This document shows, piece after piece, positions 44,298-51,772 of a stretch of 64,000 bases of DNA; within the stretch, counting starts at the first letter, position 1, and the number at the start of each line of letters is the position of its first letter. The stretch comes from Arthrobacter sp. AFG7.2 (GTDB taxonomy: Bacteria > Actinomycetota > Actinomycetes > Actinomycetales > Micrococcaceae): NCBI RefSeq assembly GCF_002892835.1, contig NZ_PJMB01000006.1, forward strand, positions 177,723 to 241,722, given 5' to 3'. The position numbers were made by a program, and so were the translations under genes. The notes below the pieces were generated by a model that saw only the letters and a list, made by a program, of their open reading frames with translations, searched no databases and was not told the origin of the DNA.

Positions 44298-44363
44298 AAC
44301 GCGGGGCCACTTGGCGCTCATCCGGGGTATCCGGAACGGGCGCGAAGTGACCCCGCGTTTGCT
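44298..44363. terminator. Bidirectional terminator between malQ and the amylase gene
   Basis: A long stem pairs 44298-44317 (AACGCGGGGCCACTTGGCGC) with 44340-44359 (GCGCGAAGTGACCCCGCGTT), two mismatches. A T-rich tail TTTGCTTTT follows on the plus strand. It serves both convergent genes. Confidence 0.75.
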
Positions 44364-44364
44364 T

Positions 44365-47300
44365 TTAGCCCGCCGTGATTACGTGGGTGAAGTGGTCGTA
44401 ACGGAAGGTGGCCGGACCGCCGTCGTGCTCAAAAACGATGTTGGAACCCGGAGATGCGCCATCCGCGCCATAACTGACGTTCCAGGACCGGTCAAGGGCG
44501 GCCTTGAATTCGTAAGTGCCCGCGGGCAAGTCCGGGGCGGACAGTTTCCACACAAGATCGGCCGGATCCAGCACCAGTTGGGCCTGGTCGCAGGCCGGCT
44601 CCCAGTCCGTGGCGCAGCCGAGTTCACTGTTCATGCTTCCGGCAGCCGCAACGGCGCCGGGCTGCTCGGAGGCGTACACGGCGCTGAGCACGTGCGTGCT
44701 GTTGTCGTAGCGGAAGGTCACCGGTCCGCCGGGATGGTCAAGCGTGATGTTCTGCCCATCCAGCGCACCGCCGGCTCCGTAGTTTTCCGCCCAGCTGCCG
44801 TTCAGCGCCGCTTTGTACTCGTACTGGCCTGCCGGCAGGTCAACCGTGAGCCGCCAGATCCTGTCCGAGGGGTCCAGGGTCATCATCGCCTGGGAGCATG
44901 ATGGATCCCACTGGGAAGCGCAGCCCATCGCCTGGTTCAGGGAGCCGGCAACGGTGACTGAATCCGGCTGCGGTGCCTGGCCCACGGTGACTGTCCGGGT
45001 CTCGCTGGCCACGCTGAAGCCCTGCCCGGTCATTGTGGCCCGGTACGCGACGGTGGTGCCGTCATCGAGGTCGGAGACATCGTCCCTGGCAGAGTACACG
45101 GGCGAGGAATCATCGGTGGCCACCTCGGTCCAGTCGCCACCTTCCACGCGGCGCTCGAAGGTCACTGTGTGGCTTGCCTTCTCGGGATCAACGGTGGCGC
45201 TGAGTTCCACCGAACCCTCAACGCTGCTCCCCTCAACCGGCTTCTGCAGCGTGAGGATGGGAGCGGGGACGCTGGCCGTCCGGGACTGCGACGTGGCCGT
45301 GTGGCCGCCATTGTCCAGCACGGTGGCGCGGTACTCGACCGGGGTGCCTGCATCCAGCGCCGCTACATCGTGGAACACCTGGTAGGGCGCGGTGTCATCA
45401 GTGCCGATGGGCGCCCAGCCCCCGCCCGCTGTTTTGGCCTCAAAGGTGACCTCGTAGAACGAGGAACCGACGACGTCGGCCGTCACCTTGAGGCGCCCGT
45501 TGTCACCGGGTGCCGCCGCCGGGTCCTGGAGGACGACGGCGGGCGCGGCCTTGGAGTGCGGGATCCGGCCGGAAGACTGGTACACCACGGCGGAGAGCGG
45601 CGGAACGGTGACTGTGAGCTTGCCGTCCTCCGAAGTCTTGGCTTCAGCTGCGGCGTCGCCGTATATCCGCGTGTAGTTGCGCTTGGCGATGTACGTGGGC
45701 ACCTCGGCCGTCCGGGCCTGTTCGCTGTTGTTCAGCGCCACGACGTACTCGCGCTGGTCCTCCGCGTCTATGCGGGAGAAGGCGTAGATGCCCGGGCCGC
45801 CCGAGGCGTAGCGGTGCTGGTGGGCGCCGTCGCGCAGGGCCGGGTGCTCCTTGGTGAGCGCGGCCAGCTCGCTGATCTTGCTGTACAGCGGGTGTCCGGT
45901 GTTGAAGTTATCCGTGGCGTGGGTGGCATCCGTTCCCAGCAGGTCGTCGTCGAGGTATTCCGGAACCTGGCTCGCAAACAGTGTCTGGCGGGCGTCCTGG
46001 TCACCGCCGGGGCCGGTGAAGCCCTGCTCGTCGCCGTAGTAGACCACCGGGTTGCCGCGGGAGAAATACATCAGCTCGTGGGCCAGTTGGTCACGGGCCA
46101 CCTGCTCGGAGTCGGTTGAGCCGGGGTTGTCGGCGGCGATGAAGCTGCCGATGCGGCCCATGTCGTGGTTTCCAAGGAACGTGGGCAGCTGGTAGACGTT
46201 GGAGTCCGCGTCCGTGTACCAGTCATCGCCGGCGAAGAAGGTCTCCAGTGCGCTGGTGTCCTGGCCCTTTGAGGCGAAGCTGCGGGCCGCTTCCTGGAAG
46301 GGGAAGTCCAGGACGGCCTGCATCTGGTTCCGGGTAGTGAACTGGGAGGTGAAGCTCTTGGTAGTGTCGAAGACCTCGCCGAACATAAAGAACTCGTCCT
46401 TGCCCTGTTCCTTGGCGTAGGTGAGGACGTCCGGGCCGAAGTCCTGCCAGAACTCGTTGTTGACGTGCTTCATGGTGTCGATGCGGAAACCGTCCACGCC
46501 GAAGTCGCCGATCCAGGTCTTGTAGATGTCCTTCATGCCGTCCACCACGGTGGGGTGTTCGGTGAACAGGTCGTCCAGGCCGAAGAAGTCGCCGTAGTAC
46601 GCGTCCTCACCGGCGAAGGTGGTATCCCCGCGGTTGTGGTAGAGCGTGGGATCATTCAGCCAGTTGGGGACTTTCAGGTTCTCCTCGCCCGCCTCCAGCC
46701 GCGGCTTGTAGGGGAAGGATGTTTCTGCGTCGAGGTCCGGGAAGCTGTCCAGGCCGGCATAGTCGCGGTCATCGAAGTCCTCGCCGGCCGCGGTTTTATA
46801 GGGCACTTCATCCTTGGAGACGTATCCCTTGCGCGCACCTTCCTCATAGCCGATGACGTCCGCCGTGTGGTTGGTGATGATGTCGAAGTAGACCTTCATG
46901 CCGCGGGCGTGGGCCTCGTCAATCAGGGCCTTCAGCTCAGCGTTTGTGCCGAGGTGCGGATCGATCTGGGTGAAGTCCGTGATCCAGTACCCGTGGTACC
47001 CGGCCGACTTGTCTTCGGGCTGCACGGCCTTGTTCTTGAAGCTGGGGGTCAGCCAGATGGAGGTGGTTCCCAGGCCCTGAATATAGTCGATTTTGTCCAG
47101 CAGGCCCGCCAGGTCGCCGCCGTTGTAGAAACCCTTCCTGGTGGGGTCGAAGCCGGACACCATGGGATCAGCACCCAGGCCGCCGTCATCATTTGCGGTG
47201 CTCCCGTTGCTGAAACGGTCCGCCATCACAAAATAGAAGTTCTCATCGGTAACGGGGGCGCGGAGCGAATGAAGGGCCGACGCCGATCCCGGGTCTTTGG

Positions 47301-47493
47301 GTCCGGGTGCGGCCTGGGCGGGGAGGACCGCCGCGGAGATTACGACGGCGGCCGCCAGCAGGCCGGCGGCGGAACGGGAGGCTGCGGCGCGGACAGTTCC
47401 AGGGGGAACGCTGGCCGGTGCGATGGGGGAGGGTGTGGACGTAGCGGATGTTCGGGTGCGCGGGGGCGCGCCGGAGTGGGTGCGGAATAACAA
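44365..47493 (-). CDS. Secreted alpha-amylase/pullulanase-type GH13 with tandem C-terminal starch-binding-type modules
   Basis: 1042 residues. A signal peptide ends near residue 61 (VLPAQA). The GH13 domain (about 80-600) has Asp339 (GFRIDTMKH), Glu373 (MFGEVFD) and Asp444 (LGNHDM). Two Ig-like repeats follow (each with a VTFE...GGxW segment), then two copies of an X25-like module near the C-terminus (each with AGSxNxxxGCAxxWxPxC and FRYDxxTHV), similar to modules in amylopullulanases. It is exported to degrade starch. The start is TTG 47493 with AGGAAGG eight bases upstream. A LacI-type operator lies at 47605. Confidence 0.92.
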   Translation of the reverse strand: MLFRTHSGAPPRTRTSATSTPSPIAPASVPPGTVRAAASRSAAGLLAAAVVISAAVLPAQAAPGPKDPGSASALHSLRAPVTDENFYFVMADRFSNGSTANDDGGLGADPMVSGFDPTRKGFYNGGDLAGLLDKIDYIQGLGTTSIWLTPSFKNKAVQPEDKSAGYHGYWITDFTQIDPHLGTNAELKALIDEAHARGMKVYFDIITNHTADVIGYEEGARKGYVSKDEVPYKTAAGEDFDDRDYAGLDSFPDLDAETSFPYKPRLEAGEENLKVPNWLNDPTLYHNRGDTTFAGEDAYYGDFFGLDDLFTEHPTVVDGMKDIYKTWIGDFGVDGFRIDTMKHVNNEFWQDFGPDVLTYAKEQGKDEFFMFGEVFDTTKSFTSQFTTRNQMQAVLDFPFQEAARSFASKGQDTSALETFFAGDDWYTDADSNVYQLPTFLGNHDMGRIGSFIAADNPGSTDSEQVARDQLAHELMYFSRGNPVVYYGDEQGFTGPGGDQDARQTLFASQVPEYLDDDLLGTDATHATDNFNTGHPLYSKISELAALTKEHPALRDGAHQHRYASGGPGIYAFSRIDAEDQREYVVALNNSEQARTAEVPTYIAKRNYTRIYGDAAAEAKTSEDGKLTVTVPPLSAVVYQSSGRIPHSKAAPAVVLQDPAAAPGDNGRLKVTADVVGSSFYEVTFEAKTAGGGWAPIGTDDTAPYQVFHDVAALDAGTPVEYRATVLDNGGHTATSQSRTASVPAPILTLQKPVEGSSVEGSVELSATVDPEKASHTVTFERRVEGGDWTEVATDDSSPVYSARDDVSDLDDGTTVAYRATMTGQGFSVASETRTVTVGQAPQPDSVTVAGSLNQAMGCASQWDPSCSQAMMTLDPSDRIWRLTVDLPAGQYEYKAALNGSWAENYGAGGALDGQNITLDHPGGPVTFRYDNSTHVLSAVYASEQPGAVAAAGSMNSELGCATDWEPACDQAQLVLDPADLVWKLSAPDLPAGTYEFKAALDRSWNVSYGADGASPGSNIVFEHDGGPATFRYDHFTHVITAG

Positions 47494-47604
47494 GGCTGAG
47501 ACCTTCCTGGGAGCGTCGCTGCTGTACAGGGTTGCCGATGGAGAACGGGCGGCAATACATGCGGCTCACAGGAAAGTACGCCTACTTGTGAACCACGCCA
47601 CAAC

Positions 47605-47618
47605 TGTAAGCGCTTGCA
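47605..47618. promoter_or_regulatory. LacI-type operator upstream of the amylase gene
   Basis: TGTAAGCGCTTGCA is symmetric at 12 of 14 positions around AAGCGCTT, about 110 bases before the amylase start. It shares the AGCGCT centre with the ara operator at 8621 and is likely bound by a maltose-type LacI regulator not in this window. Confidence 0.65.
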
Positions 47619-47695
47619 CACAATAACTCCAGTGTTTTGGCACTGTCCTCAGCGCTGCACCAGCCGTCGCGGCGAAAGGGACAAGAAACCGCGTC

Positions 47696-48742
47696 TCAGC
47701 CGGCCGGCACCAACGCGGTGGGTGACGGCGTCGGAAGGTTGTGGACGACTTCTCCGGGCAGGCCTGTTGCGGCATCCAGGGCAAAAGTGGCCACATTGTC
47801 CGAGCGTTCATGGGCTACGTGCAGCCAGTTCCCCCTGACCAGGTGGTGCCGCGGCCAGTTTCCGCCGCTGGGGATGTCTTTGACGGGGAGCAATTCGGTC
47901 CCGCCGGTCCCAACCTCGAGCACGCTGATGATATTGGAGCCACGAACGCCGACGTAGGCGTAAGCGCCGCCGAGGCCCAGGCAGATTTCTGCGGCGGAAT
48001 CATCCGCAAGGCTTCCGCCGGAGGTGGCCGGGCCCCGGAAGACGAGCTCGAACGTACCCGCCTCGGACCTCACGATGAACACCTCAACAGAGTATTCCGA
48101 CACCACGAAGACATTGCCGCTTTGATGCTGCACCAAGTGACGGGGACCGCTGCCGTAGGGAAGGTCAACCTCGTGGTCAGCCACCAGGCCAGCACCCGGA
48201 ACGTAGTTCCAGATCCGGAGGGTGTCGTGGCCCAGGTCCGTCGTCATAACGCGCCCGTCAGCCAGCATCAGGCTGGCGTGCGCCCTGCTCTGCCGGGGCT
48301 CACCCGGATTGAGGCCGGCATGAGGATCCACCGAGGCTGCCGCAGGAAAGCGGCCGGTGATCCCGCCGTCGTCATCCAGCTCGTAAAGCAGGACCTGTCC
48401 GTCGCCCCAGCAGGTGGCGGTGAGGAAGCGGCCCTGCGGGTCCACGGCTACGTGGCACGTTGCTTCTCCGGAAGGCTGCGGGTCGCCCAGTGGCACCAGG
48501 GCGAAGTCGCCGGCGCGGCGGAAAGCCTGGACCATCCTGCGCTGTTCGGCCACGGCGTACACCACGGGCAGCGTGGGATGGACGGCTACGAACGACGGCG
48601 AATCCGTCCTCACGGCAGTGCCCAGCCATTCGAGGCTCCCGTCCTCGTGCCCGGCGAGGGCACCGATGCCTTCAGCCCGGCCTCCTCCGTCCGGGGTGTA
48701 GGTACCGGTCCAAATAACAGGGTGCTGGGCAGGCGAAGTCAT
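47696..48742 (-). CDS. Lactonase-family seven-bladed beta-propeller protein
   Basis: 348 residues resembling the YbhE/6-phosphogluconolactonase-type lactonases: GEATCHVAVDPQGRFLTATCWGDG, SRAHASLMLADGRVMTTDLGHDTLRIW (in part), GSGPRHLVQH and GGNWPRHHLV follow the repeated blade pattern with conserved His and Arg. It may hydrolyse a sugar lactone, which would suit the sugar-acid operon at 31454, but it stands alone. No signal peptide. Confidence 0.8.
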   Translation of the reverse strand: MTSPAQHPVIWTGTYTPDGGGRAEGIGALAGHEDGSLEWLGTAVRTDSPSFVAVHPTLPVVYAVAEQRRMVQAFRRAGDFALVPLGDPQPSGEATCHVAVDPQGRFLTATCWGDGQVLLYELDDDGGITGRFPAAASVDPHAGLNPGEPRQSRAHASLMLADGRVMTTDLGHDTLRIWNYVPGAGLVADHEVDLPYGSGPRHLVQHQSGNVFVVSEYSVEVFIVRSEAGTFELVFRGPATSGGSLADDSAAEICLGLGGAYAYVGVRGSNIISVLEVGTGGTELLPVKDIPSGGNWPRHHLVRGNWLHVAHERSDNVATFALDAATGLPGEVVHNLPTPSPTALVPAG

Positions 48743-48843
48743 AGGTCCATCCTGCCAATAAAGTGATGTTTCTGCGGGGACTCGCGGGTTAACATGGGGC
48801 TCCAGCGGCGCTACCGGCTATCAGCTTCCAGGAAGGTGTGTTG

Positions 48844-49659
48844 ATGCGTGCTGATGAAGTGACTTCCGCACTGTCTTCTTTTAGTGGCATTGTTTCCGCT
48901 TTGCGTGCCGCGGGATGTGTTTTCGCTGAAGACGAGGCACGGCTTCTGGTAGCTGAGGCACCGGGTGCTGCCGCACTCACTGAATGGGTGGGCCGCCGTA
49001 TTTCCGGCATTCCCTTGGAGTTCATTCTCGGCTGGGCAGACTTTTGCGGGCACCGCATCGACCTGGAGCCGGGTGTTTTCGTGCCCCGGCGCCGGACCGA
49101 ACTGCTGGTTCATCAGGCAGTGACATTGTTGCAGGACATGCCACATGCTGTACCCAGCATTGTCGTTGACCTCTGCTGCGGGTCAGGTGCCGTGGGCGCT
49201 GCTGTTGCCCGTCAACACTCCGGGATCCAACTGCATGCAGCCGATATCGATGCTGCCGCTGTGAAGTGCGCCCGCAGGAACGTGGGCGAAGTGGGCGGGC
49301 ACGTGTATCAGGGTGACCTGTTCGCAGCACTCCCGCCAGCGCTGCGGGGCAGGGTGCAGGTCCTGGCCGTCAACGCTCCTTACGTCCCTACAGAGGCAAT
49401 CAGGACGATGCCCCCGGAAGCGCGTCTCCATGAATCCCACGCAGCACTCGACGGGGGTGTCGACGGACTGGACTTTCACCGTCGGGTCGCCGCCGAGGCC
49501 CCCGGGTGGCTTTCTCCGGGGGGACACCTGCTTGTTGAAACCAGCCGGCAACAGGCAGGGGCAACCGCCGCGCTTATGGCTGCGGCCGGGTTAGCAACCC
49601 TGACAGCGCGGTCGGAAGAACTGGATGGGACCGTTGTGGTCGGTTCGCCGCTTCCCTAG
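48844..49659 (+). CDS. PrmC/HemK-related N5-glutamine methyltransferase (NAPY variant)
   Basis: 271 residues. The SAM-binding motif DLCCGSGAVGAA (109-120) and the GHRIDLEPGVFVPRRRTELLV segment match PrmC/HemK proteins that methylate glutamine in release factors. The catalytic motif is N177-A-P-Y180, where classical PrmC has NPPY, a feature of a PrmC-related actinobacterial family. The ATG at 48844 has AGGAAGG seven bases upstream. The true target is uncertain. Confidence 0.85.
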   Translation: MRADEVTSALSSFSGIVSALRAAGCVFAEDEARLLVAEAPGAAALTEWVGRRISGIPLEFILGWADFCGHRIDLEPGVFVPRRRTELLVHQAVTLLQDMPHAVPSIVVDLCCGSGAVGAAVARQHSGIQLHAADIDAAAVKCARRNVGEVGGHVYQGDLFAALPPALRGRVQVLAVNAPYVPTEAIRTMPPEARLHESHAALDGGVDGLDFHRRVAAEAPGWLSPGGHLLVETSRQQAGATAALMAAAGLATLTARSEELDGTVVVGSPLP

Positions 49660-49802
49660 GCGCATGAATTTTTCGTGAGACGCCGCTGGCCGCCGCGTCC
49701 CCCAAGGATCGCGACGGCCAGCAAAGCCATTCAGTTGTAGCACAGAGGGTGGGTTTTCCCGCTGTCAAGCGGAAAGCCTCGCCCTCCTGGCCGGGTAACC
49801 TG

Positions 49803-50399
49803 CTACACCTTCGAACCGGTCCCGGCGGGACCGTTTTCGTCGGTGGTGCCAAGGTTGGTTGTTTCCGGGTGCGTGCTGTGGGCGGGGATGTGGTCCTCGC
49901 CGAGTTCATCTGCGTCGCTGAGCGTTCCTGAGGTCCCCGCAGCACCAGTAGTTCCGGCAGCACCAGAGGTTCCTGCTACCCCGGACGTTGCGGCGGCGGC
50001 GGTACCAAGGGTGGCGGACGTCCCGAGCGTATCCGTGGTTCCGGCGGTGCCTGTGGCCCCGAAACCACCTGACGTACCCGTGGTGCCGGTGCCGGAGGCA
50101 CCTGCTGGTGTGGCGTCGTCGGACGTTGACGACTTCCGGTCACCGGATGAGCCCTCACGGTGCATTGCGGAACCGAGAACTGTTCCTGCGCGGCGGGCGG
50201 CCTCACTCAACTGGTCAGCCACCTCAGGCGCCTTTTCCTTGATGGCCTCTGTTGCCACAGCCACCTTGTCCTGCACAGGCTTGCTGTCCCAGACGCCGGC
50301 AGCCCTGGCCTTGAGCTTGTCGTACGCGGCCCGTCCGGACCGCGATCCAAGCACGTATCCGGCGGCGATTCCTACGCCCAAAAGAAGTTTGTTTTTCAC
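49803..50399 (-). CDS. YtxH-like protein with low-complexity Thr/Gly/Ala tail
   Basis: 198 residues from GTG 50399, chosen because CAGGAG lies six bases upstream. An ATG at 50417 and longer frames lack this. A glycine-rich membrane-type segment (LLLGVGIAAGYVLGSRSG) is followed by an amphipathic helix region (about 30-75) and a long low-complexity tail of GTSG/GTTG-like repeats (about 90-165). The head resembles small actinobacterial envelope or stress proteins. It is near a GlsB-type stress gene with a shared terminator. Confidence 0.75.
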   Translation of the reverse strand: MKNKLLLGVGIAAGYVLGSRSGRAAYDKLKARAAGVWDSKPVQDKVAVATEAIKEKAPEVADQLSEAARRAGTVLGSAMHREGSSGDRKSSTSDDATPAGASGTGTTGTSGGFGATGTAGTTDTLGTSATLGTAAAATSGVAGTSGAAGTTGAAGTSGTLSDADELGEDHIPAHSTHPETTNLGTTDENGPAGTGSKV

Positions 50400-50456
50400 T
50401 GTGAACTCCTGCTTCATGAGAAGTTTTCCGTTCCGGCCAGCGGGCCGGGGAAAGTG

Positions 50457-50493
50457 AAAACCGGCCTGGGGATATTGTCCCCAGGCCGGTTTC
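50457..50493. terminator. Strong terminator-like hairpin
   Basis: A stem of about 15 bp pairs AAACCGGCCTGGGG (left arm) with CCCCAGGCCGGTTT around a short ATATTGT loop, between the YtxH-like gene and the GlsB-type gene. It terminates the GlsB-type gene (minus strand). Confidence 0.8.
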
Positions 50494-50509
50494 CTGGCTT
50501 GCCCGCTAG

Positions 50510-50776
50510 TTAGCGGCGCGCACCACGCTTGGTGATCATGCCGTACACCAGCAGCACGATAAGCGCACCGCCGATGGCCAACAGCCACGTCTGCAGGGAG
50601 AAGAACTCCTGCAGACCGGTGCCGAAGAGCATTCCGCCGATCCAGCCGCCGAGGAGTGCTCCCACGACGCCCAGGACCAGGGTGATGATCCAGCCGCCAC
50701 CCTGGTGGCCCGGGAGGATCGCCTTAGCGATCGCACCAGCAATAAGTCCGAGAATTAGAAATGCAATGAATCCCAT
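50510..50776 (-). CDS. GlsB/YeaQ/YmgE-family stress membrane protein
   Basis: 88 residues. IAFLILGLIAGAIAKAILPG and the glycine-rich GVVGALLGGWIGGMLFG are the family hallmarks, with three predicted membrane helices. Such genes are induced by general stress. It has its own ribosome binding site (GAGG) and is followed by the hairpin at 50457. Function beyond stress association is unknown. Confidence 0.9.
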   Translation of the reverse strand: MGFIAFLILGLIAGAIAKAILPGHQGGGWIITLVLGVVGALLGGWIGGMLFGTGLQEFFSLQTWLLAIGGALIVLLVYGMITKRGARR

Positions 50777-50909
50777 TTTTTGTTCCTCTTCCTAAGTAAA
50801 GGAGGCCTCCGGATCCCGGAGACACTTCATCCTTCTGCCTCAATAGTAATCATGCTTACTATCTATTTGCCAACCCCGGATGCTGGAAAAAGCCCACTTC
50901 AGACCCGTT

Positions 50910-51743
50910 TTAGTGCCCTGTTACGTCTGAATCGTTGCCTGCGCCGGGACCCTCGTCAAGAATGGACAGTTCCGCTAGATCCTGCGGGTCAAGGACGAAA
51001 TCGAAGACGTCCAGGTTCTCCTTCATCCGCTCTGGATTAGCTGTTTTCGGAATCGTTACAATTCCGTTCTGTATATGCCACCGAAGGACCAGTTGACCAG
51101 GTGTTTTACCGTGCTTTTCGGCGAGCTGGGACAGGATCGGGGCGCCAAGCAATCTGGCACCGGAGCCGCCCAGCGGGCTGTAGGACTCCGTGACGATGCC
51201 GTGCTTGTCATGGAATTCCCGCTCCGCCGCCCGGGTGATCGCGGGAGTCAGCTGGATCTGGTTGACGGCCGGCACAACGTCGGTCTCCGCCATCAGCCGT
51301 TCGAGGTGCGCGGGTTTGAAGTTCGAGACCCCGATTGAACGGACCTTTCCCTCCGCCTGCAGCCGTTCAAAAGTTTTCCAGGTAGAGATGTATTCGTCCC
51401 GCGCCGGCAGGGGCCAGTGGATCAGCAGGAGGTCCACGTAATCCAGCCCCAGCCGCTGCAGGCAGCCTTCCAGTCCTTCAACCGCCCTGTCGTTCCCCTG
51501 GTGCTGGCCGTCCAGCTTGGTGGTGATGAACAGCTCCTCGCGGTCCACCCCGCTGGCACGGATACCGTTGCCGACACCTTCCTCGTTGCCATACTTCAGG
51601 GCGGTGTCGATGTGCCGGTACCCGGCTTCCACGGCCTGCACGACGGCGGTGGCCGCCTGGTCGTCGTCCAGCGGCCAGGTGCCAAGACCCACTTGCGGGA
51701 TGGAGCAGCCGTCATTGAGTTTGATCAGCGGTGCACGTGTCAT
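50910..51743 (-). CDS. Aldo/keto reductase (2,5-diketogluconate reductase-like)
   Basis: 277 residues, a TIM-barrel NADPH oxidoreductase. The catalytic tetrad is visible: Asp (YRHIDTA), Tyr (ALKYGNE), Lys (ITTKLDG) and His (LLIHWPLP), with the cofactor segment IVTIPKTANPERMKEN. It reduces carbonyl groups of sugars or aldehydes, with substrate unresolved. It is separated by 29 bases from the 3' end of the rhamnogalacturonan lyase gene, on the same strand, so it could be cotranscribed with it. Confidence 0.9.
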   Translation of the reverse strand: MTRAPLIKLNDGCSIPQVGLGTWPLDDDQAATAVVQAVEAGYRHIDTALKYGNEEGVGNGIRASGVDREELFITTKLDGQHQGNDRAVEGLEGCLQRLGLDYVDLLLIHWPLPARDEYISTWKTFERLQAEGKVRSIGVSNFKPAHLERLMAETDVVPAVNQIQLTPAITRAAEREFHDKHGIVTESYSPLGGSGARLLGAPILSQLAEKHGKTPGQLVLRWHIQNGIVTIPKTANPERMKENLDVFDFVLDPQDLAELSILDEGPGAGNDSDVTGH

Positions 51744-51772
51744 TGAATCAGTCTCTCCCGGATTGGCCCGTC

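Noticed and set aside
49860..50110. Repetitive Thr/Gly/Ala-coding DNA considered as a CRISPR or tandem repeat array
   Set aside because: The repeats are short, degenerate and in frame within a protein tail, with no constant repeats and unique spacers.
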